The notes under the pieces were generated by a model. It saw only the letters and a list, made by a program, of their open reading frames with translations. It ran no database searches and was not told the DNA's origin. A program made the translations under genes and the position numbers. Source: Flavobacteriaceae bacterium (lineage in GTDB: Bacteria > Bacteroidota > Bacteroidia > Flavobacteriales > Flavobacteriaceae). Taken from it: a stretch of DNA of 64,000 bases. Numbering within the stretch: the first letter of the stretch is position 1; every line of letters begins with the position of its first letter. Below are positions 49,088 to 57,651 of this stretch, piece by piece. The stretch spans positions 1 to 64,000 of the forward strand of contig JAGKWW010000013.1 in assembly GCA_021151665.1 (NCBI GenBank), written 5' to 3'.

Positions 49088-51070
49088 TTGATCTCAAAAA
49101 ACACAATCGATACTGTATTTGAAACCGCCCGCGTAGAGGAGGTAATCGGCGATTTTGTAAACCTGAAACGGTCGGGTACCAATATGAAAGGCCTGAGCCC
49201 CTTCAGCAACGAAAAATCACCTTCCTTTATGGTATCGCCTGTGAAGCAGATATGGAAGGATTTTTCCAGCGGGAAAGGCGGCAATGTGGTGGCGTTCCTT
49301 ATGGAGCATGAGCATTTTACGTATCCGGAAGCCATCCGGTACTTAGCCAGGAAATACAACATTGAAATAGAGGAAACGGTACAGACAGATGCCGAAAAGG
49401 AGCAGGCTAACGAAAAGGAAAGCATGTACCTGGTTTCTGAATTTGCCCAAAAATACTTTCAGGACGTTCTGCTGAATACCGACGAAGGGCAGGCCATTGG
49501 CTATTCTTATTTTAAGGAACGCGGCTTTACCGGGGAAACGATAAAGAAATTCGGCTTAGGCTATTCGCCCGAAAAATGGGATGCTTTTTCACTTGAGGCA
49601 CTCGGTAAAGGCTACAAGCAGGAGTACCTTGAGAAAACGGGCTTTACCATAGCGCGTGAAGACGGCAGGCTGGCCGACCGGTTCCGTGGCCGGGTAATGT
49701 TCCCTATCCATAGCATGTCGGGGCGGGTGCTGGGCTTCGGCGGGCGTATTCTGGGTGATGATAAAAAGGTTGCCAAATACCTGAACTCTCCCGATAGCGA
49801 TATTTACCATAAGAGTAATGTGCTGTATGGTATTTACTATGCCAAACAGGAAATAGCCAAAAAGGACAACTGCTATCTGGTAGAGGGATATACCGATGTG
49901 ATACAAATGCACCAGGCCGGTATAGAGAACGTTGTCGCGTCGAGCGGTACTGCGCTTACTCCGCAACAAATACGCCTCATCAGCCGCCTTACCAAGAATA
50001 TTACGGTACTTTTTGATGGCGATGCCGCAGGGCTTCGGGCGGCCATACGCGGTATCGACCTGATACTGGAGGAAGGTATGAATGTAAAGGTGTGCACGTT
50101 TCCCGAAGGCGACGACCCGGATAGCTTCGCCAAAAAAACACCCCACGATCAGTTGGTAGCTTACCTTGCTGATAACGCTAAAGATTTCATACAATTCAAG
50201 GCGTCGCTACTGATGGACGAAGCGCAGAACGATCCGGTTAAAAAAGCGGGGCTTATACGCGATATGGTGCAGAGCATTGCCAGGATACCCGACCGCATAC
50301 AGCGTGAAGTGTATATACAGGAATGTGCGCGTATTATGGACATTTCTGAGCAGGTGTTGGCAAGCTCACTGGCGCAGCTGGTTCAGAAGGATATTGCCGA
50401 CGCAGGGAAGAAACTAAAAGAAGAACAAAAAGAACAGGCTTTGAAACCGGTTGCCGATGAGGCACCCTACCAGGCCCAAAAGCCCGACCTGCTCGAAGGA
50501 TTGGAGCGCCGTATCATAGAGATATTGCTGCTTTACGGAGATACTGAGCAGGAGTTTGAAGATGTATTTATAAAGTATGACGAATTCGGGAAGGAATATG
50601 AATACACCGAGCGGAAAAACTATAAAGTGTACGAACGTATCTACCTGAGCCTGCAGGAAGACGAAATAGAATTTGCCAATCCGGCGTTTCGCGACCTGTA
50701 CAAGCAAATCATCAACTTCTACCACAATAACGAAAGTTTTTCAGCTGAGCAGTTTATGAATACGCTTGCGCCGGAATTGCAGTTTATTGTAGCCGATATT
50801 TTTATGCAGGACGAAAAATACCACCTGCATGAATGGGAAGAGAAAAAACAGATACCTGTAAAAGAGAAGTCATTGTCGGTTTCGGCTTATGCCAATGAGC
50901 ATATCGTCGACCTGCGATGGCTGCTATTAGGCCGCATCATAGAAGACCTCAAAGGCCAGGTAAAACCCGAAGCCGATAATATGGAAATCTTGATGGCAGT
51001 GAAAGATTACAATTCGCTAATCAACTATATGTCGCGGCGCATCAGCAGGCTGCGAAGCAATTATTTCTAA
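49088..51070 (+). CDS. dnaG: DNA primase DnaG
   Basis: Synthesises RNA primers for DNA replication. The 660-residue product begins LISKNTIDTVFETARVEEVIGDFVNLK from a TTG codon, the only start consistent with the family's N-terminus. The N-terminal zinc-ribbon region is recognisable in shape (GLSPFSNEKSPSF, then KQIWKDFSSGKGGN), but all four expected zinc ligands (Cys, His, Cys, Cys) are replaced by Ser, Ser, Asp and Ser. The TOPRIM core is intact (YLVEGYTDVIQMHQAG, LFDGDAAGLRA, PEGDDPDSF) and a C-terminal helicase-interaction region (about 480-660) follows. Loss of zinc ligands seems to be a lineage trait. Confidence 0.95.
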   Translation: MISKNTIDTVFETARVEEVIGDFVNLKRSGTNMKGLSPFSNEKSPSFMVSPVKQIWKDFSSGKGGNVVAFLMEHEHFTYPEAIRYLARKYNIEIEETVQTDAEKEQANEKESMYLVSEFAQKYFQDVLLNTDEGQAIGYSYFKERGFTGETIKKFGLGYSPEKWDAFSLEALGKGYKQEYLEKTGFTIAREDGRLADRFRGRVMFPIHSMSGRVLGFGGRILGDDKKVAKYLNSPDSDIYHKSNVLYGIYYAKQEIAKKDNCYLVEGYTDVIQMHQAGIENVVASSGTALTPQQIRLISRLTKNITVLFDGDAAGLRAAIRGIDLILEEGMNVKVCTFPEGDDPDSFAKKTPHDQLVAYLADNAKDFIQFKASLLMDEAQNDPVKKAGLIRDMVQSIARIPDRIQREVYIQECARIMDISEQVLASSLAQLVQKDIADAGKKLKEEQKEQALKPVADEAPYQAQKPDLLEGLERRIIEILLLYGDTEQEFEDVFIKYDEFGKEYEYTERKNYKVYERIYLSLQEDEIEFANPAFRDLYKQIINFYHNNESFSAEQFMNTLAPELQFIVADIFMQDEKYHLHEWEEKKQIPVKEKSLSVSAYANEHIVDLRWLLLGRIIEDLKGQVKPEADNMEILMAVKDYNSLINYMSRRISRLRSNYF

Positions 51071-51086
51071 GCCACAAACAAAAACA

Positions 51087-51102
51087 CCCCTTTGTAAAGG
51101 GG
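51087..51102 (+). terminator. Weak terminator-like hairpin after dnaG
   Basis: CCCCTTTGTAAAGGGG can form a six-base stem, but no T run follows, so it is at best a weak or Rho-assisted terminator. Confidence 0.35.
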
Positions 51103-51187
51103 CGTCCTGTGTGCTTTGTAAGATTGGTGGTTTGTGGCGCTGGGCGCCTGAAGTAAAGTTGGTCGCTTGTTGTGTTTTTTGTTGTAA

Positions 51188-51817
51188 TTAAACGATGTCC
51201 AGTGTTTTTGCTTTGTTTACCAGGTCTACAAGGTTGGTTACATGCAGCTTGGTGAGCAGCCGCAGCTTGTAGGTACTGATCGTCTTTTCATTCAGGTCGA
51301 GTAATTTGGCAATTTCCTTGTTCTTCTTGCCCTCACTCAGGTAGCGCAATACTTCTATCTCGCGTGAAGAAAGCTTACGGTAAAGGCGTTCTGACTTCTT
51401 TCCTTTGTTCAGCAGCGCAAGGTTCTTTTTCACAGCATCGCTAAATACTACGTCGCCTTCATTTACTTTCCGGATGGCGCTTTCAAGGTCTTCCATCTTC
51501 GCACTCTTGTGTATGTAAGCAGATACGCCGGCTTTCAAAGCATTTGGGGCATAGATCTGTTCGGCAAGATTGGTAAAGATGATTATTTTCGTGTCCGGAA
51601 ACTCCTTTATAAGCGACTTTACAGAGCTAATGCTTGTAAGGCCCTCCAGCTCAAGGTCGATAACGGCAGCGTCTACGCTTTTCTTCGCCAGAACATCGAG
51701 CAGGCTGTCCAGATTATTCACAACACCAACAAAACTGAATTCGGGATTTTCCTTAAAGTAGGACTTCATCCCGTAGTGGACGACAGGATGGTTATCCGCC
51801 AGGCAGAGTTTTATCAT
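51188..51817 (-). CDS. LuxR/NarL-type response regulator (orphan)
   Basis: A 209-residue regulator: receiver domain with Asp54 in AAVIDLELEG and the Lys in YIHKSAKMEDL, and LuxR helix-turn-helix (about 145-205: LSSREIEVLRYLSEGKKNKEIAKLLDLNEKTISTYKLRLLTKL). No histidine kinase gene is adjacent; the closest neighbours are dnaG and nadE. The upstream region has two GTTAAC palindromes 18 bases apart that could be its own operator. Confidence 0.9.
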   Translation of the reverse strand: MIKLCLADNHPVVHYGMKSYFKENPEFSFVGVVNNLDSLLDVLAKKSVDAAVIDLELEGLTSISSVKSLIKEFPDTKIIIFTNLAEQIYAPNALKAGVSAYIHKSAKMEDLESAIRKVNEGDVVFSDAVKKNLALLNKGKKSERLYRKLSSREIEVLRYLSEGKKNKEIAKLLDLNEKTISTYKLRLLTKLHVTNLVDLVNKAKTLDIV

Positions 51818-51893
51818 AATTGCAATTTTTTTGGGTTAACAACTATAGTAAAGTTAACAATTAAATTCTTAAAGTATTGTGAATGAAGGAATT

Positions 51894-52697
51894 TTATTTC
51901 AAATTTAAGGGAATTTCACAAACGGGTATTGGGATCATCTTATGTTGGTTGATCGTATTAAACCGTATGTAAATTTTGAATATTTCCCTTTCGCGACCTT
52001 CAAAATCGTCTTCACTTTTTCCTTTTTCGGCTTCGTTCATAGCCCATTCGAGTTCATCATAATTGGCACCTAGCTGGTCTTCGTCGCTCCGGTCATCGCC
52101 AAACAGCCCATCGGTAGGTTTTGCTACAAGAATGCTGTCGGGCACACCCTGATAGCGCGCCAGTTCGCGCACTTCACTTTTTACCAGGTCGGCAATCGGG
52201 CTGATGTCTACGCCACCATCTCCATATTTTGTGAAAAAGCCTACGCCAAAGTCTTCTACTTTATTGCCGGTTCCTGCTACCAGCGCGCCGTTAAGCCCTG
52301 CAAAGTAGTACAGCGTGGTCATACGCAGCCTCGCCCGGGTGTTAGCCAGAGTAAGCGCTTGGGTATGTTCGTTATCGCTTTCAGGAACCTGCTTTGTAAA
52401 AGCAGTGAATACGGGCGTAAGGTCGGCTTCAACTGAAGATACATTGTTGTAGCGCTGTTTCAGTTGATTGATATGCTCGCGCCCGCGCGTTACATGGCTT
52501 TCTGCCTGGTGTATCGGCATCTCTACACAAAGGGTAGGCATTCCGGTTTGCGCGCATAGTGATGAGGTAACTGCCGAATCAATTCCGCCGGATATGCCTA
52601 CAACAAATCCCTTTACTTTCGCGTTTACTGCATAATCGCGAAGCCAGTTTACAATATAGTCGTTTATTTCTTTTCCTTTAAAGGCGCTCTTAGCCAT
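51894..52697 (-). CDS. nadE: Ammonia-dependent NAD+ synthetase
   Basis: Final step of NAD biosynthesis: amidates nicotinate adenine dinucleotide using ATP and ammonia. The 267-residue single-domain protein lacks the glutaminase domain of the longer form. The P-loop SGGIDSAVTS motif is in VVGISGGIDSAV; RLRMTTLYYFAGL, GTGNKVEDFGVGFFTKYGDGGVDISPIADL and KPTDGLF are also diagnostic. The start at 52697 is used; an upstream Met is rejected because the -7 element at 52745-52752 overlaps that part. It is divergent from gldB, a gene order seen in other Flavobacteriaceae. Confidence 0.95.
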   Translation of the reverse strand: MAKSAFKGKEINDYIVNWLRDYAVNAKVKGFVVGISGGIDSAVTSSLCAQTGMPTLCVEMPIHQAESHVTRGREHINQLKQRYNNVSSVEADLTPVFTAFTKQVPESDNEHTQALTLANTRARLRMTTLYYFAGLNGALVAGTGNKVEDFGVGFFTKYGDGGVDISPIADLVKSEVRELARYQGVPDSILVAKPTDGLFGDDRSDEDQLGANYDELEWAMNEAEKGKSEDDFEGREREIFKIYIRFNTINQHKMIPIPVCEIPLNLK

Positions 52698-52722
52698 AGG
52701 TGGTATATTGGTTTGAGTGATG

Positions 52723-52730
52723 TATATTTG
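52723..52730 (+). promoter_or_regulatory. gldBC -7 element
   Basis: TATATTTG fits TAnnTTTG; the gldB start is 78 bases downstream. No clear -33 box. Confidence 0.4.
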
Positions 52731-52744
52731 CAACTGCAAATCTC

Positions 52745-52752
52745 CAAAATTA
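52745..52752 (-). promoter_or_regulatory. nadE -7 element
   Basis: Minus strand TAATTTTG fits TAnnTTTG, 48 bases before the nadE start. Confidence 0.4.
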
Positions 52753-52807
52753 GCTAATAAACGAGATAGTGTTTCTTAATAAAAATACAAAAAATAGTAC
52801 AAAAACG

Positions 52808-53770
52808 ATGATCAGAGGTGTTTTGGCGCTGTTTTGTGCGCTTGTGCTTGTTTCCTGTAAAAAAGAGAATGAGGCCGAAGAGAAAATAGCCGCCGTTCCG
52901 GTGAAGGATGTAGTCATTGAACGTTTTGACAGGCTGTACTTCGAAGCAGGGCCACAGGGGTTGCCCAAGCTCAAGCAGGACTACCCGTTCTTCTTTCCGG
53001 CAGGTACCCCGGACAATGTTTGGGTAGAGCGCATGAACGACCCGTTCCTGAAAAGGCTCAACGCCGAAGTGCAAAAGAAGTTTGCCGATGTGAGCGGTCT
53101 GCAGAACGATATCGAAAAACTCGTGCAACACATCCGGTACTACTACCCTAAGGTGAAACAGCCAAGGGTGATCTCGCTGGTAAGCGACGACCTTGAGGTA
53201 AAAGCGGTATATGCACACGACCTTATGGTAATCCCTCTGAGTCTCTACCTTGGGAAGGATAATAAGGTGTACGAGGGCCTTGACCGTTATCAGGTGCAGG
53301 AGTATGAACCGTCGCAGATCCTGCCCGATCTGGTTACGTCGTTCAGCAACGGAAAGATCGCGCCGCCACAGGACCGCATGCTGCTTAGTATGATGATCTA
53401 TTACGGAAAGGAATTGTATATTAAAGATATGCTGATTCCCGACGTGCCTGACTACGATAAAATAGGGTATACGAAAGAGCAGGATGCGTGGGCACATGCC
53501 AACGAAGCCGAAATGTGGCGCTATCTGGTAGACCACGAACTCCTGTTTGATAATGACCAGAAGCTGCCGGGACGCTTTATAAACCCTGCGCCTTTTTCTA
53601 AATTTTACCTTGAGATAGATAAAGAATCCCCCGGGCGCATAGGCCGCTGGATCGGCTGGCAGATCGTCCGCTCGTACATGGAAAACAATAAAGGTGTAAC
53701 CCTGGAGCAGCTCCTGAAAAAGGATGCGAAGGAAATATTTGACAACTCTAAATACAAACCAAAGAAGTAA
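52808..53770 (+). CDS. gldB: Gliding motility lipoprotein GldB
   Basis: A 320-residue lipoprotein (signal peptide ending LVLVSCKKE, lipobox Cys) essential for gliding in flavobacteria, where GldB is needed with the type IX secretion machinery. The mature part shows the family's VVIERFDRLYFEAGPQGLPKLKQDYPFFFP, and RFINPAPFSKFY near the end. ATG at 52808 is used; a GTG 39 bases upstream would add 13 residues in front of the signal peptide. gldC follows with a one-base overlap, as in other flavobacteria. Confidence 0.92.
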   Translation: MIRGVLALFCALVLVSCKKENEAEEKIAAVPVKDVVIERFDRLYFEAGPQGLPKLKQDYPFFFPAGTPDNVWVERMNDPFLKRLNAEVQKKFADVSGLQNDIEKLVQHIRYYYPKVKQPRVISLVSDDLEVKAVYAHDLMVIPLSLYLGKDNKVYEGLDRYQVQEYEPSQILPDLVTSFSNGKIAPPQDRMLLSMMIYYGKELYIKDMLIPDVPDYDKIGYTKEQDAWAHANEAEMWRYLVDHELLFDNDQKLPGRFINPAPFSKFYLEIDKESPGRIGRWIGWQIVRSYMENNKGVTLEQLLKKDAKEIFDNSKYKPKK

Positions 53771-54111
53771 TGGCCGCAAATAAACTGAAAAGCGAAATAA
53801 AATTTACTGTAGAACTGGATGATAATAAAGTACCGGAAAGCCTTTTCTGGACTGCCCGCGATGGTGGAGTGGTGAATGAGGAATCTAAAGCAGTGATGCT
53901 GTCAGTGTGGGACCACAAGGCGCAGGAGAGCATGCGTATCGATCTTTGGACGAAGGATATGCCGGTAGACCAGATGAAGGTGTTCTTTCACCAGACGCTG
54001 GTTTCTATGGCCGATACGTTTGAACGCGCCACAGGCGATAAGCGCATGAGCGATACTATGAAAGACTTTTGTGATTATTTTGCAGAGAAACTCGAGATAA
54101 CCAAGAAATAA
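53770..54111 (+). CDS. gldC: Gliding motility protein GldC
   Basis: A 113-residue cytoplasmic protein recognised from LKSEIKFTVELDDNKVPESLFWTARDGG and the gldB linkage. GldC is known to be needed for efficient, not absolute, gliding in Flavobacterium. The start codon overlaps the gldB stop by one base, so expression should be coupled. A terminator follows immediately. Confidence 0.92.
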   Translation: MAANKLKSEIKFTVELDDNKVPESLFWTARDGGVVNEESKAVMLSVWDHKAQESMRIDLWTKDMPVDQMKVFFHQTLVSMADTFERATGDKRMSDTMKDFCDYFAEKLEITKK

Positions 54112-54135
54112 AAAAAGCCCGTCAGGGCTTTTTTT
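54111..54135. terminator. Bidirectional terminator between gldC and engB
   Basis: AAAAAAGCCC and GGGCTTTTTT form a stem around GTCA; it overlaps the gldC stop codon at one side and reaches the engB stop codon at the other. Confidence 0.88.
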
Positions 54136-54748
54136 ATGCGTTTCGGCTAAATATGTCTTTATTAATGTCGTCGATGTACTCCAGTAACTTATCCCGGCCT
54201 GTACCCTCGGTAGAGGAGGTGACAAAGTAAGGAGGCATCTCTTCCCAGCTGCCCGCAAGCATTTGCTTTCTATAGGCTGCCACATGCTGGTCTATCTTGC
54301 CACGGCTTATTTTGTCAGCTTTGGTAAAGATGATGCAGAAGGGTACTTCCGCTTCCCCAAGGTAATTCATAAAGTCGAGGTCGATCTTCTGGGCCTCGTG
54401 CCTGATGTCTATCAAAACAAAAGCACATACCAGCTGCTCGCGCTGTTCAAAGTAATCGGTGATGAATTTCTGGAAGGTCTCTTTCGTTTTCTTTGATACG
54501 CGGGCATACCCATAACCGGGAAGATCGACGAGGAACCAGTTGCTGTTGATCTTGAAGTGGTTAATGAGCTGTGTCTTACCCGGCTTAGCCGATGTTTTCG
54601 CAAGGCTGTTGCGTCCTGTGATCATATTGATGAGCGACGACTTGCCCACGTTGCTTCGGCCAATGAAAGCATACTCCGGCAACGGCTCTTTTGGGCATTT
54701 GTAAACCTCAGAGTTGCTGATAATAAATTCGGCGGTATTGATCTTCAT
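54134..54748 (-). CDS. engB: Ribosome biogenesis GTPase EngB (YihA/YsxC)
   Basis: TRAFAC GTPase acting in large ribosomal subunit assembly. The 204-residue product has EYAFIGRSNVGKSSLINMI (G1), KPGKTQLINHFKINSNWFLVDLPGYGYARVSKK (G2-G3), VLIDIRHEAQKIDLDFMNYL and IFTKADKISR (G4), all typical of the family. It is convergent with gldC. Confidence 0.96.
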   Translation of the reverse strand: MKINTAEFIISNSEVYKCPKEPLPEYAFIGRSNVGKSSLINMITGRNSLAKTSAKPGKTQLINHFKINSNWFLVDLPGYGYARVSKKTKETFQKFITDYFEQREQLVCAFVLIDIRHEAQKIDLDFMNYLGEAEVPFCIIFTKADKISRGKIDQHVAAYRKQMLAGSWEEMPPYFVTSSTEGTGRDKLLEYIDDINKDIFSRNA

Positions 54749-54811
54749 AGGTGTCGCTCAGTCATTTAAAGATCCCGGAACAAATCTGAAATCTAAGTTC
54801 TAAAATCTAAA

Positions 54812-55573
54812 TTATAGGCCCGTCTTCTTCAGCCACTCGAACATGAGGCGATTGAACTCGTCCGGATGCTCCATCATTGCCGCGTGCCCACACTTTTCAA
54901 TCCAGTATAGTGTAGAATTCGGCAGAAGTTTGTCAAATTCTTCCGCTACGTGTGGCGGCGTTACGTTGTCATTGCGCCCCCAGATGATGCAGGTAGGTAC
55001 GTGCATCTTAGGCAGGTCTTTGGCCATATTATGGCGAATGGCGCTTTTAGCTATGGTAAGCGTCTTGATCAGTTTGATGCGGTCATTTGCAACGGCGTAT
55101 ACTTCGTCAATGATTTCTTCTGTGGCGATAGACGGGTCGTAAAATACCTCGCCGGCTTTCTTTTTGATGTAGTCGCGGTCGCCGCGGCGCGGGTAGCTGT
55201 CGCCCATAGCACTCTCGTAAAGCCCTGAGCTTCCCGTTATAACAAGGCCGAGCATTTTCTCAGGATACATCTTGGTATGGTAAAGTGCAATATGCCCGCC
55301 AAGTGAATTGCCAAGCAAAATAACACGGTCAAAGCCTTTGTAGGTTATAAAGTCCTTAACCCATTTGGCAAAAGCCTTCACGTTGGTTTTTAGTAAGCTT
55401 TGTGTGTATATCGGCAGTTCCGGGATTACTACCCGGTAGCCGTGTTGCGGGAAAAATTGGGCAACCCCGTCAAAGTTGCTCAGGCCGCCCATAAGGCCGT
55501 GAAGGATGATTATTGGAGTGCCTTCGCCGGCTTCATAGTAGGTGTATTTCCCGTCTTTCCTGGTATTCTGCAT
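54812..55573 (-). CDS. Alpha/beta hydrolase
   Basis: A 253-residue alpha/beta hydrolase. PIIILHGLMGGLSNFDG holds the oxyanion HG motif; the nucleophile elbow is LLGNSLGGHIAL (Ser about 93); the acid is in CIIWGRNDNVTPPH and the His in CGHAAMMEHPDEF. The substrate is unknown. It lies 63 bases upstream of engB in the same orientation and shows a -7-like element at 55602-55609. Confidence 0.9.
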   Translation of the reverse strand: MQNTRKDGKYTYYEAGEGTPIIILHGLMGGLSNFDGVAQFFPQHGYRVVIPELPIYTQSLLKTNVKAFAKWVKDFITYKGFDRVILLGNSLGGHIALYHTKMYPEKMLGLVITGSSGLYESAMGDSYPRRGDRDYIKKKAGEVFYDPSIATEEIIDEVYAVANDRIKLIKTLTIAKSAIRHNMAKDLPKMHVPTCIIWGRNDNVTPPHVAEEFDKLLPNSTLYWIEKCGHAAMMEHPDEFNRLMFEWLKKTGL

Positions 55574-55601
55574 CTTGGTGTGTAAACAGTTTGAACAATC
55601 G

Positions 55602-55609
55602 CAAATATA
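55602..55609 (-). promoter_or_regulatory. -7 element of the hydrolase gene
   Basis: Minus strand TATATTTG, 28 bases before the hydrolase start codon, fits TAnnTTTG. Confidence 0.45.
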
Positions 55610-55873
55610 TGATTTTATCTGTTAAAAGCTAATGACGCTCTACCTAATGTTCGTCAAACTACTGTAGATATCCATAACCTGCATTATCATCTGACACTTT
55701 TTACCACCAGAACCGGCTTTTAAAAATATCGCGGGATTTGAGGTTCCAAAACAGGTTCTGTTAACGAATGTTGAGGAAAGCGGATTTTTCATTTAATTTT
55801 TGCTAATGACTGACTGTTAGCTATCTAACATTTCCTGATCGGTTGTGCGTTACGGGTGTCAAAACTTATCAAC

Positions 55874-55900
55874 AAAGTGGGGTAAAGTGGTAGGAAGTGG
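55874..55900 (+). promoter_or_regulatory. Candidate MraZ operator: three AAGTGG repeats
   Basis: AAAGTGG at 55874-55880, AAAGTGG at 55884-55890 and GAAGTGG at 55894-55900 repeat with an exact 10-base period, one DNA turn. MraZ is known to bind tandem GTGG/TGGG-containing repeats of this period upstream of its own gene in other bacteria. The repeats end 11 bases before the -7 box, overlapping where a -33 box would be. Confidence 0.75.
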
Positions 55901-55911
55901 TAAAATATATC

Positions 55912-55919
55912 TATATTTG
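55912..55919 (+). promoter_or_regulatory. mraZ/dcw -7 element
   Basis: TATATTTG fits TAnnTTTG, 27 bases before the mraZ start. The preceding -33 position is occupied by the AAGTGG repeats. Confidence 0.6.
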
Positions 55920-55946
55920 CTTTGTAAAGACTAAAATCGTAACTGC

Positions 55947-56417
55947 TTGAACGCCATTGTAGGGACATACGAATGTAAGGTGGATTCTAAGGGAAGGCTC
56001 ATGGTGCCGGCTCCTTTGAAAAAGCAATTGCATGGCGTGGAAGAAGGTTTTGTGCTGAAGCGCTCGGTGTTTCAGCCGTGCCTGGAACTTTACCCGATGG
56101 CGGAGTGGAATAAGATGATGGCAAAGATCAATAAGCTGAACCGTTTTGTAAAAAAGAACAATGACTTTATCAGGCGGTTTACGGCGGGTGTAAAGGTTGT
56201 AGAAATCGATGCTGCCGGAAGGCTTTTGATTCCAAAGGATTTGGTGGTTTTTGCAGAAATAGATAAAGACCTTGTGCTTTCTTCTGCGGTTAATATTGTA
56301 GAGATATGGGACAAGGATAAATACGAAAGGTCTATCGACGATTCGGTGATTGATTTTGCCGATCTGGCCGAGGAGGTAATGGGTAGCTTAAATAATGACG
56401 AAGATGGAATATCATAA
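55947..56417 (+). CDS. mraZ: Transcriptional regulator MraZ
   Basis: A 156-residue DNA-binding protein of the AbrB-like double-SpoVT fold that represses the dcw operon. The two swapped halves are visible: YECKVDSKGRLMVPAPLKKQL and VVEIDAAGRLLIPKDL, with the linker ELYPMAEWNKM-like segment between. The start is TTG at 55947, giving LNAIVGTYECK, as in flavobacterial relatives. Its 3' end overlaps rsmH by 23 bases. Three candidate binding repeats lie upstream, suggesting autoregulation. Confidence 0.95.
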   Translation: MNAIVGTYECKVDSKGRLMVPAPLKKQLHGVEEGFVLKRSVFQPCLELYPMAEWNKMMAKINKLNRFVKKNNDFIRRFTAGVKVVEIDAAGRLLIPKDLVVFAEIDKDLVLSSAVNIVEIWDKDKYERSIDDSVIDFADLAEEVMGSLNNDEDGIS

Positions 56418-57300
56418 CCCTGTGCTGCTTAATGAAACTGTAGGCGGGCTTAATATTAAGCCTGACGGGGTGTATGTGGATGTGACCTTTGGCGGTGGCG
56501 GCCATTCGCGCGAGATTATGAAGCATCTGGGTCCGAATGGGAAACTGTTTGCTTTTGATCAGGATGAGGATGCGCAGGCCAATAAAATAGATGATGAACG
56601 CTTTACGCTGATCCCGGAAAACTTCAGGTTCATTAAGCGGTATCTGCGTTTTTACGGGATAAAAGAAGTGGATGGCATTCTGGCCGACCTTGGGGTGTCA
56701 TCGCACCAGTTTGATGTCGCCGAGCGTGGCTTTTCAACCCGTTTTGATGCGGAGCTGGATATGCGCATGAGCCGCAAGAACAGCCTGAGCGCTGCGGTGG
56801 TGGTAAATGAATATGATGAGGCGCACCTTCGCAGGGTGCTGTTTGAGTATGGCGAGCTTAAGAATGCGGGCGCCATGGCCAATACTATTGTTACCGCGCG
56901 CAAAGTGAAGCCTATCCGTAATTCAGATCAACTTAAGCAGGTACTGGCGAAATTCCTTCCTGCACATAAAAGCAACAAAATACTGGCCCAGATCTACCAG
57001 GCAATACGCATTGAGGTAAACCAGGAGATTGAGGTCCTTAAAGAGTTTTTAGAGCAGTCGCTCGAGGTGCTGAAGCCGGGCGGCAGGCTTAGCGTGATTT
57101 CGTACCATTCGCTGGAAGACAGGCTCGTAAAGCGCTACATGCGCAACGGCATGTTTGAAGGCGAGCCGGAGCGCGATATGTTCGGGCGTTTTGAGGTGCC
57201 TTTTAAAAGCATCGAGAAGCTCATTGTGCCTACAGAGGAAGAAATTGCAGTGAACAATAGGGCCCGCAGTGCCAAGCTGCGGGTGGCTGAAAAGATATAA
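56395..57300 (+). CDS. rsmH: 16S rRNA (cytosine-N4)-methyltransferase RsmH
   Basis: SAM-dependent enzyme (MraW) methylating C1402 of 16S rRNA. The 301-residue product has YHNPVLLNETVGGL, YVDVTFGGGGHSREI (motif I), GILADLGVSSHQFDVAERGFSTRFDAELDMRMS and GGRLSVISYHSLEDRLVK, all diagnostic. The second ATG, three codons in, is equally possible. Translationally coupled to mraZ. Confidence 0.97.
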   Translation: MTKMEYHNPVLLNETVGGLNIKPDGVYVDVTFGGGGHSREIMKHLGPNGKLFAFDQDEDAQANKIDDERFTLIPENFRFIKRYLRFYGIKEVDGILADLGVSSHQFDVAERGFSTRFDAELDMRMSRKNSLSAAVVVNEYDEAHLRRVLFEYGELKNAGAMANTIVTARKVKPIRNSDQLKQVLAKFLPAHKSNKILAQIYQAIRIEVNQEIEVLKEFLEQSLEVLKPGGRLSVISYHSLEDRLVKRYMRNGMFEGEPERDMFGRFEVPFKSIEKLIVPTEEEIAVNNRARSAKLRVAEKI

Positions 57301-57303
57301 CAG

Positions 57304-57651
57304 ATGAAAGGCGGGGTTTACAGTTTACTGAAGGCAAAGTACCTGGTAGATGAAGGATCGATGCGCAACTGGCGGTTCATCATCTTCCTGATCATCATTG
57401 CCATTCTGATGATCGGGAACTCGCATAGTTACGAGCAGAAGATCTTCCGGATAAAAGAGCTGGAAACCGAAGTGAAAGAGTTGCGGTCAGAGTTTGTGGA
57501 CAGGCGCTCTGAGCTCATGGAACTCAAGATGGAATCGACGATTTCAAGGAAGATGGAGGAGAAGGAGATATTCCCCTCATCAGTCCCGCCAAAAAAGATA
57601 AAAGTAGTTAAGCAGGAAGAAAAGAATATGTTCCAAAAGCTATGGGAGTAG
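57304..57651 (+). CDS. FtsL-like small division protein
   Basis: A 115-residue single-pass membrane protein in the position where ftsL is found in dcw clusters. It has one transmembrane helix (FIIFLIIIAILMIGNSHSY, about 25-43) followed by a coiled coil (KIFRIKELETEVKELRSEFVDRRSELMELK) and a short tail with PPKKIKVVK. The similarity to FtsL is in layout only. It starts three bases after rsmH and overlaps ftsI by ten bases. Confidence 0.85.
   Translation: MKGGVYSLLKAKYLVDEGSMRNWRFIIFLIIIAILMIGNSHSYEQKIFRIKELETEVKELRSEFVDRRSELMELKMESTISRKMEEKEIFPSSVPPKKIKVVKQEEKNMFQKLWE

Larger units (their letters stand above)
55574..55946. other. Intergenic region before the dcw cluster
   Basis: 373 bases without a gene. 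The right end holds the mraZ operator and promoter described separately; the left end holds a TATATTTG -7 element for the hydrolase (minus strand, 55602-55609). In the middle (about 55620-55860) I see no ORF, hairpin or repeat of note. Confidence 0.7.

Noticed and set aside
52754..53779. Open minus-strand frame of 341 codons over gldB
   Set aside because: It is a full antisense shadow of gldB with low-complexity, His/Val/Arg-rich composition and no recognisable motif; gldB is well supported.
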